64,000 nt of DNA, taken from contig CP136945.1 of the NCBI GenBank assembly GCA_041530395.1, forward strand, positions 868,001 to 932,000. Direction: 5' to 3'. A program made the translations under genes and the position numbers. The DNA comes from Thermosynechococcaceae cyanobacterium Okahandja (GTDB taxonomy: Bacteria > Cyanobacteriota > Cyanobacteriia > Thermosynechococcales > Thermosynechococcaceae). Numbering within the stretch: position 1 is the stretch's first letter; the number at the start of each line of letters is the position of its first letter. The notes under the pieces are model-generated. The model ran no database searches, was not told the origin of the DNA, and saw only the letters and a program-made list of their open reading frames with translations. Shown one piece after another: positions 1-8,266 of this stretch.

Positions 1-218
1 TAAGCCACAAACCCCAGCAGAGACAGGGGAATACCAAAGACCGTTGCCCAGGGGCTGTTCAGGACAATATCACACCCATCCGTCGGACAGGTCACGTCCT
101 GATTGGTGAGCTTAGCAATCGTTAAGTAGGCGGTAACCGCCATGCCTGCTAGGGCAATGCCACTGATCAACCCGCGCGACCAGCGATGAATCCAAGGAGT
201 TGAGCGACGCCGAACCAT
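1..218 (-). CDS. VKOR family disulfide-forming membrane protein, N-terminal part (cut by window edge)
   Basis: Only the first 72 codons lie in the window. The frame is still open at base 1. The start is the ATG at 218-216 with GGAGG a few bases upstream. The protein begins with a basic stretch, then a membrane segment around residues 16-37, then a loop with C44-P-T-D-G-C49 followed by D-x-V-L-N-S-P-W-A. That loop matches the first cysteine pair of the vitamin K epoxide reductase (VKOR) family. Cyanobacterial members reoxidise a thioredoxin-like partner and pass electrons to quinone, so they promote disulfide formation in the periplasm or lumen. The C-x-x-C redox centre and any fused thioredoxin domain would lie beyond the edge and cannot be checked here. 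The family call is firm; the full architecture is not visible. Confidence 0.85.
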   Translation of the reverse strand, partial: MVRRRSTPWIHRWSRGLISGIALAGMAVTAYLTIAKLTNQDVTCPTDGCDIVLNSPWATVFGIPLSLLGFVA

Positions 219-389
219 ACGTTAACCTCCGGATGAGGATACAAGCACCCTCAGGAATTCGTTCAAATTCGTTCAATTCACGTTCAATTCATTATAGCCT
301 TGGGGTTGCGAGCCTCAGTGCCCACCCAAGACCCATAAAAACAGGCAAAATATATGCAAAATATTAGGATACGTTGCAGGGGTTTGCCT
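219..389. promoter_or_regulatory. Divergent promoter region between the VKOR gene and cofH, with three phased direct repeats
   Basis: The stretch separates two divergent genes. On the minus strand a perfect TATAAT lies at 296-291, suitably placed to start the VKOR transcript; no good -35 box is visible. Three copies of CGTTCAA start at 260, 270 and 281, each followed by an A/T-rich tail, so they are spaced 10 and 11 bases apart and sit on one face of the helix. They lie where the VKOR transcript would begin, which suggests an operator. Towards cofH the stretch at about 344-372 is A/T-rich, but I see no clear -10/-35 pair. Confidence 0.5.
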
Positions 390-1592
390 ATGGCTGCGGC
401 GGCACTCCATTCGCTGTTAGATTTAGCCTTGTCAGAGGACATTCTGCACACCAATGGCTTAACGGCCACAACGGCCCTAGCCCTCCTAGAGACGGCTCTG
501 CCCCTCGCCATGACGGTGCCCGCCACCACCACAGACTTGCCGCCACTGCTCCTTGCCCTGCAAGCCAGTGCGGATCGGCTGCGACAGCAACAGGTAGGCG
601 ACACCGTAACCTATGTGGTTAACCGCAACATTAACTTTACGAATATTTGCGAGCAACACTGCGGCTTTTGCGCCTTTCGCCGCGATCCTACGGCTGGGGA
701 TGCCTACTGGTTGACGCTTGACGAAATCTTGGCCAAAGTAGCAGCGGCTCTCACCCAAGGTGCCACCGAAATTTGTATGCAGGGGGGGCTGAATCCGGCG
801 GCAAAGCTGCGGGGGTCAAGCCTGCGTTACTATCAGCAGTTGGTGCAGCAAATTAAAGCCGCTTTTCCCCAGGTGCACCTCCATGCCTTTTCCCCTCAAG
901 AAGTACAATTTGTTGCCCGCGAAGATGGATGCTCCTACGCTGAGGTGATTGCCACCCTACAAGAAGCGGGGGTGGACTCCATGCCCGGAACTGCCGCAGA
1001 AGTATTAGTCGATCGGGTGCGCGCTAAAATTTGCCCTGAAAAAATTAATACCGCCACATGGCTTGAAATTGTCGGCACGGCGCACCGACTGGGGATGTGG
1101 ACCACCAGTACGCTGCTGTGTGGCCACATTGAAACGCCACGGGATCAACTCACCCATTTGCAGCACCTCGCGCAACTTCAGCGCACGGCGCTCGCAAAGG
1201 ACTATCCTGGCCGGATTAGTGAATTTATTCTGCTGCCCTACGTTGGGGAACACGCCCCTAAGGCCATGCGACAATGGGTAGGGCACGTGCAGCCGCAGTT
1301 ATGGCCAACCTTGGTATTGACGGCAGTAGCACGTCTGTTTTTGGGGCAGTGGATTCCTAACCACCAACCCAGTTGGGTCAAGCTAGGATTGGCCGGAGCG
1401 ACCATGGCTCTGACGTGGGGCTGTAATGACTTAGGGGGCACCCTCATGGAAGAGCACATTACCTCGGTGGCAGGCGCGCGCGGTGGCACGGCCCTGACGG
1501 TGGCTGATCTAGAAGGAGCTATTCGCTCCCTTGGGCGCGTTCCTTGTCAACGCACGACCCTTTACCATTGCCTTGGAGAGGATTCCTTATGA
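390..1592 (+). CDS. cofH: CofH, radical SAM subunit of FO (deazaflavin) synthase
   Basis: CofH is the radical SAM half of 7,8-didemethyl-8-hydroxy-5-deazariboflavin (FO) synthase. It joins a tyrosine-derived fragment to the flavin precursor 5-amino-6-ribitylaminouracil. The product serves as antenna pigment in some photolyases and is the F420 precursor. The sequence shows the radical SAM cluster motif C-x3-C-x2-C ([10 protein letters not shown]) near residue 85, then M-Q-G-G-L-N-P and S-P-Q-E typical of CofH/MqnC-like enzymes. The length of about 400 residues is that of a stand-alone CofH; no cofG lies in the window. I prefer ATG 390, preceded by AGGGG; an in-frame ATG at 354 would add 12 residues. 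The stop codon overlaps the next start (ATGA), so the two genes are probably co-translated. MqnC or MqnE was considered but the sequence fits CofH better. Confidence 0.87.
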   Translation: MAAAALHSLLDLALSEDILHTNGLTATTALALLETALPLAMTVPATTTDLPPLLLALQASADRLRQQQVGDTVTYVVNRNINFTNICEQHCGFCAFRRDPTAGDAYWLTLDEILAKVAAALTQGATEICMQGGLNPAAKLRGSSLRYYQQLVQQIKAAFPQVHLHAFSPQEVQFVAREDGCSYAEVIATLQEAGVDSMPGTAAEVLVDRVRAKICPEKINTATWLEIVGTAHRLGMWTTSTLLCGHIETPRDQLTHLQHLAQLQRTALAKDYPGRISEFILLPYVGEHAPKAMRQWVGHVQPQLWPTLVLTAVARLFLGQWIPNHQPSWVKLGLAGATMALTWGCNDLGGTLMEEHITSVAGARGGTALTVADLEGAIRSLGRVPCQRTTLYHCLGEDSL

Positions 1593-3184
1593 CAACCCAG
1601 TCTAAACCTTCGCTGTCGCGGTCACGGCGGCCTCGCTTTTGGTTGTGGGGCGGTGTCGCCGTTGTGGTGATTGGGGCGGGGGCGGCAGCCGGTTTCTGGC
1701 TGTGGCAGCAGTGGAGTCGTCGTCCGGTGGCGGCGGGGATGGCGATCGCCCCCCCAGAGGCGCTGTTTACCCTATCGTTACCGACCGATCCCAGCCCATG
1801 GCAGGCGGTAGCTGAAAGTGGCCTGCTGCAACGGCAGCCATGGTTAGCTCAGCCCTATGGACCGGTCTCCCCTGAGGGGGTGGCCCTAGCAGACTACGAC
1901 TACCTGAAAGATGTGCGCCCCTTCATTGGCGACCAAGCCACCCTTGTGGTGTTACCGATGACACCGGAGTCGGTGCGGGAGTTGCCGGAACCCCCGTTTG
2001 CTTGGATTGTGCCCACCCTCAATGTTCCGATGGGGGAGCAACTCCTACAAAACTTTGCGGGTGCTCCCCTCGATGAGGTGAATGGTGTCAAAATTTTTAG
2101 TGCCAAGGGAATTCTACCCACGACGGACCAAGGGGCGATCGCGCTCGTTAAACACGCTGAGCAGTCCTATCTGGTTTGGAGTCGCCACCAGAGCGCCCTT
2201 GAGGCGGTCATTACCACCGCCCAAGTGGATAAGGGCATTGCCGCCAAGCCGCAGTATCAGCGGGCGATGGGCAACCTGCCACCGCAGCGTCCCCTCGCAG
2301 AGCTTTACGTGAATTTGCCCGCCTTTTTGGCCAGTCAGTCGGCGGCTCCCAACGGCACCTTACCGGAGCCTCCCCGCGATATCGAGGGGCTAGTGGTGGC
2401 GGTGAATATGACCCCCCAAGACATTGATCTGCGTGCCGTGACTTGGGTGCCCCAAGAGCGCCCCCCCCTTGTTGCCGAAGGTGAGAGCCGCGAACTCAGT
2501 CGTCTGGTGCCCGATACCACCCTGGTGTTTTATAGTGCTGGCTCGTTTCCCAACCTCTGGCGCAATACCCCCACTGGTGTGCAAGAGGCCATTAACAGCA
2601 CCGTGAAGGATCTAACCGGTCTAGACTGGCAAACTACCTTTGTGCCTTGGATGACGGGGGAATTTGCCGCTGCTTTTGTGCCGGTGCCCTCGCTGCGCAA
2701 CGCCCCTAGTCTTTTATTTTTGAGCCAAACAACAGAGCGTCCCCGCGCTGAAGCGGCATTGCAAGAGTTAGATCAGCAGATTCGCGATCGCCTCAAGTGG
2801 CGCATCCAAGCCACCACCGACCCTCAGCCCCTAACCACCTGGAGTATTCCGCCCGGGCTGCCTGTGGCTCAGCACGGTTGGCTCAGGGATAACATTCTAT
2901 TCTTGGGGTTGGGGCCGTCTCTTGTGGCGGATATTAGCCCCCGTCCGGCTCGCCCCCTTGCCGATAGCCCCCTCTACCGCGCCGTACTGCCTCAACCGCG
3001 GGGGGCGCAATTGTACGTCAACCTGAGCAATCTGAGTCAGCTTGAAAATAATCTCCTGCTACCCCAGTTGGCTCCAGAGGTGGCGCGATCGCTGCAACCC
3101 TTTGCCGCCCTTGGCGTGACCACCCAAGTTCGTGATGCCCAACAGACCCTCTATACTGTCCGAATTCGCTTAAAAGAGCCTTAG
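1589..3184 (+). CDS. DUF3352 membrane-anchored protein of unknown function
   Basis: The 531-residue product starts with a basic stretch (S-R-S-R-R-P-R) and one strongly hydrophobic segment at about residues 18-40, so it is most likely anchored in a membrane with the rest outside the cytoplasm. The remainder resembles the cyanobacterial DUF3352 family, whose function is unknown to me. The start is the ATG at 1589, which overlaps the cofH stop as ATGA and has GGAGAGG just upstream. The frame is open back to 1544, but that lies inside cofH. The tight coupling suggests expression with cofH, though a functional link is not obvious. Confidence 0.75.
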   Translation: MTTQSKPSLSRSRRPRFWLWGGVAVVVIGAGAAAGFWLWQQWSRRPVAAGMAIAPPEALFTLSLPTDPSPWQAVAESGLLQRQPWLAQPYGPVSPEGVALADYDYLKDVRPFIGDQATLVVLPMTPESVRELPEPPFAWIVPTLNVPMGEQLLQNFAGAPLDEVNGVKIFSAKGILPTTDQGAIALVKHAEQSYLVWSRHQSALEAVITTAQVDKGIAAKPQYQRAMGNLPPQRPLAELYVNLPAFLASQSAAPNGTLPEPPRDIEGLVVAVNMTPQDIDLRAVTWVPQERPPLVAEGESRELSRLVPDTTLVFYSAGSFPNLWRNTPTGVQEAINSTVKDLTGLDWQTTFVPWMTGEFAAAFVPVPSLRNAPSLLFLSQTTERPRAEAALQELDQQIRDRLKWRIQATTDPQPLTTWSIPPGLPVAQHGWLRDNILFLGLGPSLVADISPRPARPLADSPLYRAVLPQPRGAQLYVNLSNLSQLENNLLLPQLAPEVARSLQPFAALGVTTQVRDAQQTLYTVRIRLKEP

Positions 3185-3246
3185 CTAGCGTAGTTCTATT
3201 GCCGATATTTGCTCATGCCATTTTAAGGAGGGCAGCAGAGAACACT

Positions 3247-4176
3247 GTGGAGACTGACGTTTTACTCAAACGCTACAACCTTGGCGAGCGCGATTTTAGC
3301 GGCAAAGCCCTGCGCCGCGCCAACCTCAGCCGCTGTATTCTCACCGGCATTGATCTCTCACGCGCTGATCTCACCGATGCGGCACTGCAGGGCACCAACC
3401 TCCAAGGCGCCGATCTGCGGGGTGCCATTCTGAGTGATGTTAACCTGAGCCAAGCGGATTTGCGGGGAGCCGATCTACGGGGGGTCATTTTAATTAGTGC
3501 TGACCTGCGCTGGGTGTCGCTGCGGAAAGCCAATTTAACGGGGGCAGATCTCAGTCGCGCCAACTTGGCCAATGGGGATCTCAGTGAAGCGAACCTGACC
3601 GGCGCCCAACTGAGCGAAGCTATTTTGCGGGATGCCAACTTGACCTTGGCAGACTTGACCCTTGCGGAACTCGAGCGTGCGAACCTCAGCCGCGCTAATT
3701 TGACGGAGGCCTACCTGCGGGGTGCAGATTTGGCGGATGCCGTCCTCCGGGAAAGTCAACTGTTACAGGCAAATTTACGGGGAGCCAACCTGAGCGCCAC
3801 CAACTTGCAGCAAGCCAACCTTGAGCGCGCTGTACTGATTGGTGCCAACCTGCGCCGTGCGCGTCTAGAAGAGGCCAATCTGCGTCAAGTTTCCTTTAAG
3901 GAAGCAAATTTACGCCATGCTTGCCTCGATAAGGCTCATTTAGTTGGCGCTGACCTGCGGGGAGTCAGCCTAGCACGGGCACTGTTGCGGGGAGCAGATT
4001 TGAATTCGGCCATTTTAATTGGTGCCAATTTAATGGGGGCAAACCTGAGCGGTGCAGATCTGCGGGGGGCTAACCTCATTGAAGCGATTTTAACGGGTGC
4101 CAGCCTCAATGGCGTTGACCTCAGTGTAGTGGATATGAGCCAAGCCATTTTGCCGGATGGGGAGCTATCGGCTTAG
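3247..4176 (+). CDS. Pentapeptide-repeat protein
   Basis: Nearly the whole protein is an uninterrupted run of A-[N/D]-L-x-x pentapeptides (for example ANLSR, ADLTD, ANLQG, ADLRG). These fold into a right-handed quadrilateral beta-helix. Cyanobacteria carry many such proteins, in the cytoplasm, lumen or membrane, mostly without known role. No signal peptide or extra domain is visible; the N-terminal 17 residues or so include D-V-L-L-K-R-Y-N-x-G-E-R-D-F, which leads into the repeats. I chose GTG 3247 because AAGGAGGG lies 14 bases upstream; a TTG at 3199 in the same frame is less likely. The gene runs into the convergent neighbour: the two stop codons overlap by three bases. Confidence 0.85.
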   Translation: METDVLLKRYNLGERDFSGKALRRANLSRCILTGIDLSRADLTDAALQGTNLQGADLRGAILSDVNLSQADLRGADLRGVILISADLRWVSLRKANLTGADLSRANLANGDLSEANLTGAQLSEAILRDANLTLADLTLAELERANLSRANLTEAYLRGADLADAVLRESQLLQANLRGANLSATNLQQANLERAVLIGANLRRARLEEANLRQVSFKEANLRHACLDKAHLVGADLRGVSLARALLRGADLNSAILIGANLMGANLSGADLRGANLIEAILTGASLNGVDLSVVDMSQAILPDGELSA

Positions 4177-4982
4177 TAGGTGCGTTCGAGGGCGGGTGTC
4201 CAAGGGGTTTCTGGAATTGTCACCACCGAGAGTAAACTGCCAATCCCCTCCACTTCAACCCGGACGCGATCGCCCACCTGAAGAGGGCCAATCCCCTCTG
4301 GGGTACCGGTTAAAATGACATCCCCGGGCAGCAGCGTCATCACATAGCTAATGAAACTCACCAGCTTGGCGGGGGAAAACACCATCTGATCAATAGTGGT
4401 GGACTGCACGGGTTGGGCAGCATCATTCAGGAAGGTTTGCAGCCGTGCATCACTCGCTACCTGGCGCACAATCCATGGCCCTAGGGGACAAAAGGTATCA
4501 AACCCCTTCGATCGCGTCCACTGCTGCTCCCGTTGTTGCAAATCCCGAGCCGTAACATCGTTGGCAATGGTGTAGCCCCAAATACGATCGGTGGCCTCCG
4601 CTTCGGTACAGGCGCGGGTGCGCTCCCCCACCACTACCGCCAGTTCCCCTTCGTAGTCCAGTTGACCGACTTGGGGTGGATACCAAATGGGGGCACCGGG
4701 AGATTGTACCGTGGTGGGCGGCTTGAGGAAGATCAGGGGTTCTGCGGGAACAGTACTGCCCATTTCAGCGGCGTGCTTAGGGTAGTTGCGGCCTACCGCA
4801 ACAATCTTTGAGGGGGAGCAGGGGGCCAGTAGTTGATAGGCATCGGGGCGCAGCACTTGAGCAGTGGGTTGGCCGTGTAGCCATGGTGCAGCATCCCAAA
4901 CAATGACTTCACGGTTTAATTGCAGCGTGCCGTAGCACACCTGCCCCGCGGTTGTTTGTACGCGCACAAAGCGATCCACCAT
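4173..4982 (-). CDS. Fumarylacetoacetate hydrolase family protein
   Basis: The 269-residue protein carries the FAH fold signatures: Y-E-G-E-L near the middle (metal-binding glutamates), G-Y-T-I-A-N-D-V-T-A-R-D, and near the C-terminus G-D-V-I-L-T-G-T-P-E-G-I-G. Family members hydrolyse or decarboxylate 3-keto acids such as acylpyruvates or oxaloacetate using Mg or Mn. The exact substrate cannot be read from the sequence. An N-terminal segment of about 70 residues precedes the catalytic domain, as is usual in this family. The start at 4982 is supported by AGGAGG nine bases upstream. The frame extends eight codons further to 5006, but the ribosome-binding site would then lie inside the gene. 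Confidence 0.85.
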   Translation of the reverse strand: MVDRFVRVQTTAGQVCYGTLQLNREVIVWDAAPWLHGQPTAQVLRPDAYQLLAPCSPSKIVAVGRNYPKHAAEMGSTVPAEPLIFLKPPTTVQSPGAPIWYPPQVGQLDYEGELAVVVGERTRACTEAEATDRIWGYTIANDVTARDLQQREQQWTRSKGFDTFCPLGPWIVRQVASDARLQTFLNDAAQPVQSTTIDQMVFSPAKLVSFISYVMTLLPGDVILTGTPEGIGPLQVGDRVRVEVEGIGSLLSVVTIPETPWTPALERTY

Positions 4983-5091
4983 CTCCCGCGACCTCCTAAC
5001 TGGCAAAAGGACTGTAAACTGCGGTGCTAGAATTATAAAGCCTTACTTTTTGATGAACATTCAAAAGGTCGTCAGTCCATAAGGAGCTTTC

Positions 5092-5436
5092 ATGATCACT
5101 CGTACTTACGAAACCCTCTACATTATTCGTCCGGATGTTGGCGAGGAGCAACTGGAGCAAACCATCAGCCAGTTTCGCACGCTGCTAGAAGAACAGGGGG
5201 CCACCAAGCTGAAGGTGCAAAATCGCGGTAAGCGGCGCTTTGCCTATCCAATTAAAAAACTACGGGAAGGGTATTACGTGCTCATGACCTATACCGCACC
5301 TGCCACGGCGATCGCCCCGATGGAAAAAGCCATGCGTCTGAATGAAGCCATCCTGCGCTTCATGACAATTACAATTGAGGCAGATACCGCAGAGGATGAG
5401 GCTGAAAGCGACAATCCGGTACTGGCGCGGGCGTAA
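5092..5436 (+). CDS. rpsF: Small-subunit ribosomal protein S6
   Basis: The first residues (T-Y-E-T-L-Y-I-I-R-P-D), the central R-G-K-R-R-F-A-Y-P-I-K-K segment and the T-I-x-I-E-A region near the end are those of S6, which binds 16S rRNA together with S18 in the 30S platform. The 114-residue length is normal; the last 20 residues are acidic. Unlike in many bacteria, neither rpsR nor ssb follows; the only ssb of this window is 55 kb away. AAGGAG lies seven bases upstream of the ATG. A/T-rich elements around 5030-5045 may be the promoter. Confidence 0.95.
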   Translation: MITRTYETLYIIRPDVGEEQLEQTISQFRTLLEEQGATKLKVQNRGKRRFAYPIKKLREGYYVLMTYTAPATAIAPMEKAMRLNEAILRFMTITIEADTAEDEAESDNPVLARA

Positions 5437-5466
5437 ACGTCTGTAAGCATAACAGGGAGGGGTAGG

Positions 5467-7077
5467 ATGGCACAGTCGTCAGGATCATGGATTTGCGATG
5501 GCACCCCCAAAAATGGCCAGAGTTACCCCAATGCCAGTGGTGCCCACCCCCCCTACGAAAACGTTGGCCCTGACTGTGTGGTCTGCGGCCTGCCCCGAGA
5601 GGCCATGAGCGCAGGTACTACTACGGGGACAAGCGGGGGTAAGTTTCCTGTGGGTCTCGTTGTGCTGTTAATTGTTGCGGCGGGCTTAGTGGCGGGAATT
5701 GGCTACTTTGGCTATCGTTTGGTGATCGGAAACGGCACGACCCCCGCGCCATCGCCGGTTTCTAATGGCAATAACCGCCAACTGGTGAGCCAAACCAGCA
5801 GCCGCAACCGTGCCTACATCAGTCAGGGGGAAAAAATCCTCATCAACGAACCCAATCCGCAGCGAGCCGCGCTAAAGCAGGAGGCAGCCCTAGCCTTTGA
5901 TCAGGGGAACTGGCCAGAGGCGATCGCCAAGTACCAAGAACTGGTCAATGCGGATCCCAACGATCCGGAAGCCCGCATTTACCTGAATAATGCCCGCGCC
6001 CGTCAAGCGGGCGTACCCATGACCATGGCCGCCGTTGTTCCCATTGGCAGCAGCCCAGATACCGCCAAGGAAATTTTGCGCGGTGTGGCTCAACACCAAG
6101 AAGCCTTTAATGCCAGTCCCGCGAGTCGCGCCCTAGAAGTGGCCATTGTCAATGAAAATAGCCCCAACGGTGTCACGAGTTTGGCCGAGGATTTAATTAA
6201 GAGTTCGGTGCAAGGGGTACTCGGGCACGGCGCTGATGCCAACAGTCGGGCGGCCTTGCAACAGTACGAACAGGCGGGGATGGCGGCGCTGTCTCCCCTG
6301 ACCACCAGTGTGACCCCCCAAAATGGCGGTACGGTTCAGGTGCAAACCCTCTCCCTAAGTGAAAAGGGACAGCAACTGCTGGAAACGTACCTTGACAATG
6401 CCGCCAATACGCTTGCCGAGGTCACGGCAAAACAGGTGCCCAACGCCAAGGTTGCCCTTTTTTACAACAGCGATAGCCCCTACAGCAACGATCTCAAAAC
6501 CAAGTTGGCGGCGGCGCTGCCTCGCTTTGGTGCGACGGTGGTCCAAGACATTGATGTGGCGGCAGCGGGCTTTAATGCCAACCCAGCCATGACAACGGCA
6601 CGGCAAGCGGGTGCCAATACAGCCATTTTCGCTATGAGTCGCGCCCGCGTGAATGATGCCGTGGCCTTAGCGATCGCCAACCAAACCCAAACCACTCCTG
6701 TGCAACTGTTTGGCAGTGATCAACTCTACACCCCCGATCTTCTAATTAAAGGAGATAGTGCCATCAACGGCATGATCTTAGCGGTGCCTTGGAGTACCAG
6801 CCCCAACGATCCCTTTGCCCAGCAGGCAGCCCAAGCATGGCGGGGTCAAATAAGCTGGCGCACCACCACCGCCTACGATGCCACCCAAGCCCTTGCCCGT
6901 GCCATGGATCAGGGGGGCGATCGCGCCGCCACCCAGCAGTTACTGCGTCAAGGGGTGCAAATCCAAGGGCAAACCGCTAGCCGTAGCTTTGATCACGTCC
7001 CCCTCGTGCAAGCGGTTCCCGGAAGCGGCGGCCCCCGCGGCTCTAACTACCAATTCAACGCCCTAACGGGTATTTAG
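5467..7077 (+). CDS. Membrane-anchored protein: Cys motif, TM helix, TPR-like segment, periplasmic binding protein domain
   Basis: This 536-residue protein combines parts rarely seen together. Residues 1-50 carry three cysteines (W-I-C-D-G-T and D-C-V-V-C-G-L-P) that look like a small zinc-binding or redox motif. A single membrane helix follows at about residues 58-84. A short TPR-like unit (A-L-A-F-D-Q-G-N-W-P-E-A-I-A-K-Y) lies at about 138-178. From about 195 to the end the sequence resembles the type-1 periplasmic binding proteins that accompany amino-acid ABC transporters. The topology implied is N-terminus in the cytoplasm and binding domain outside. No permease or ATPase gene is next to it, so it may be a sensor or scaffold rather than a transport component. 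It follows rpsF by 30 bases, with GGGAGGGG as ribosome-binding site. Confidence 0.7.
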   Translation: MAQSSGSWICDGTPKNGQSYPNASGAHPPYENVGPDCVVCGLPREAMSAGTTTGTSGGKFPVGLVVLLIVAAGLVAGIGYFGYRLVIGNGTTPAPSPVSNGNNRQLVSQTSSRNRAYISQGEKILINEPNPQRAALKQEAALAFDQGNWPEAIAKYQELVNADPNDPEARIYLNNARARQAGVPMTMAAVVPIGSSPDTAKEILRGVAQHQEAFNASPASRALEVAIVNENSPNGVTSLAEDLIKSSVQGVLGHGADANSRAALQQYEQAGMAALSPLTTSVTPQNGGTVQVQTLSLSEKGQQLLETYLDNAANTLAEVTAKQVPNAKVALFYNSDSPYSNDLKTKLAAALPRFGATVVQDIDVAAAGFNANPAMTTARQAGANTAIFAMSRARVNDAVALAIANQTQTTPVQLFGSDQLYTPDLLIKGDSAINGMILAVPWSTSPNDPFAQQAAQAWRGQISWRTTTAYDATQALARAMDQGGDRAATQQLLRQGVQIQGQTASRSFDHVPLVQAVPGSGGPRGSNYQFNALTGI

Positions 7078-7078
7078 C

Positions 7079-7870
7079 TTATTCCTCCCGTCGCCGCACA
7101 AAGTGGCAAATACCGCGCTCGGAAGCACTAATAAAATCACACAACTCCTGAATGAGGGGATGGGGGTTGTGTTCTCGTAGGTGCTGCACCGCTTGGGAGG
7201 TGTTCAGGGACGAACGATAGAGCACATCCAGCGCCTGTTTGAGAACCTGTCGCTCTGGGGCTGAAAACCCAGCCCGCCGTAAGCCGACAACGTTTAAGCC
7301 CATGATGGTGTTGGTGCTGAGGCTGCGGGTCATACAAAAAGGGGGCACGTCTTTTTGGATCGCGGTGCCACCGGACAACATCGCCAGACGGCCAATACGG
7401 GTAAACTGATGCACCAAACAGTTACCGCTAATAAAAGCGCGATCGCCCACATGGGCATAGCCCGCAATCAGGGCATTATTGGCAATGGTGACGTAGTTCC
7501 CCACATTGACATTGTGGGCGAGGTGGCTGTAGGCCATCAGCAGGCAATCGTGCCCCACATGGGTCACTGATTCCGGTTGCGTGCCGCGATGGATCGTCAC
7601 CCCTTCCCGGAGGGTACAGCGATCGCCAATGTGAACATAGCTAATGCCACCGCCATAGGCCACATCCTGCGGCAAGTCACCAATAACCGCCCCACTGTGC
7701 ACCCGGCACTCTGCCCCAAGGCGGGTATGGCCTAACAGCGTCACATGGGGAGCCAAACGGCTGCCGCGGCCAATTTCCACCGTACCCGCAACATAACAAA
7801 AAGGGCCAATCTCCACATCCTCGCCAATCCGCGCACCCGCTTCCACAATGGCGGTTGGATGAATCCCCAT
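7079..7870 (-). CDS. lpxA: Acyl-ACP--UDP-N-acetylglucosamine O-acyltransferase
   Basis: LpxA catalyses the first step of lipid A synthesis, adding a 3-hydroxyacyl chain to UDP-GlcNAc. The 263 residues begin with I-H-P-T-A-I-V and consist of left-handed beta-helix hexapeptide repeats to about residue 190. The H-N-V-N-V-G-N segment holds the expected catalytic histidine. A helical C-terminal region ends in R-R-R-E-E. The start codon is only three bases after the stop of the upstream HisKA-only gene, so the two are probably co-translated. Its stop almost touches that of the convergent gene ending at 7077. The other lipid A genes are not in the window. Confidence 0.93.
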   Translation of the reverse strand: MGIHPTAIVEAGARIGEDVEIGPFCYVAGTVEIGRGSRLAPHVTLLGHTRLGAECRVHSGAVIGDLPQDVAYGGGISYVHIGDRCTLREGVTIHRGTQPESVTHVGHDCLLMAYSHLAHNVNVGNYVTIANNALIAGYAHVGDRAFISGNCLVHQFTRIGRLAMLSGGTAIQKDVPPFCMTRSLSTNTIMGLNVVGLRRAGFSAPERQVLKQALDVLYRSSLNTSQAVQHLREHNPHPLIQELCDFISASERGICHFVRRREE

Positions 7871-7873
7871 CCA

Positions 7874-8215
7874 CTACTCCCCCGACCAATGATTAATCGT
7901 TCGCAGCACCACCTGACCCTGCTCGTACACCGCCGTAAGCTGCGGCATGGGTTGCTCAGCGCGTGTCAGCAATAATTCACAATAGCCCAGAATCACCGTT
8001 AAGGGGGTGCGCAGATCGTGGCGGTAATGATTCAGGTCGTTTCCCCACGGTTGCGCCAACTGGCCGTTGAGCCGTAGCGTTGCCGCTTGGATTTTGGCAA
8101 CTAAGGCCGCCTCTTGCACCGTCCATTCTAGGCTCGGTGCAGATAAAGCCGCGGCGATCGCCCCCAACTGCTGCGCTTGTACCACCAATTCCGCATGAGT
8201 TGAAAATGAATGCAC
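7874..8215 (-). CDS. Small HisKA-domain protein without ATPase domain
   Basis: The 113-residue product has one recognisable motif, Y-R-H66-D-L-R-T-P-L-T-V-I-L-G-Y. This is the phosphoacceptor H-box of histidine kinase dimerisation (HisKA) domains, with the second helix following. The N-terminal 55 residues are predicted mostly helical. There is no HATPase_c domain here or in the next frames, so it cannot phosphorylate itself. It might receive phosphate from another kinase, act as a phosphotransfer protein, or block a kinase by forming heterodimers. It ends three bases before lpxA on the same strand, and is divergent from ubiD with 51 bases between the starts. Confidence 0.7.
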   Translation of the reverse strand: MHSFSTHAELVVQAQQLGAIAAALSAPSLEWTVQEAALVAKIQAATLRLNGQLAQPWGNDLNHYRHDLRTPLTVILGYCELLLTRAEQPMPQLTAVYEQGQVVLRTINHWSGE

Positions 8216-8266
8216 GAAATGTCAAACCTTCTTACCATAAAAGAGATTACGCGATTTTGAGCCTCC

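Noticed and set aside
7874-8215. Truncated full-length histidine kinase (pseudogene)
   Set aside because: The frame ends at a normal stop directly before lpxA and no ATPase-domain remains follow in any frame; lpxA starts at once.
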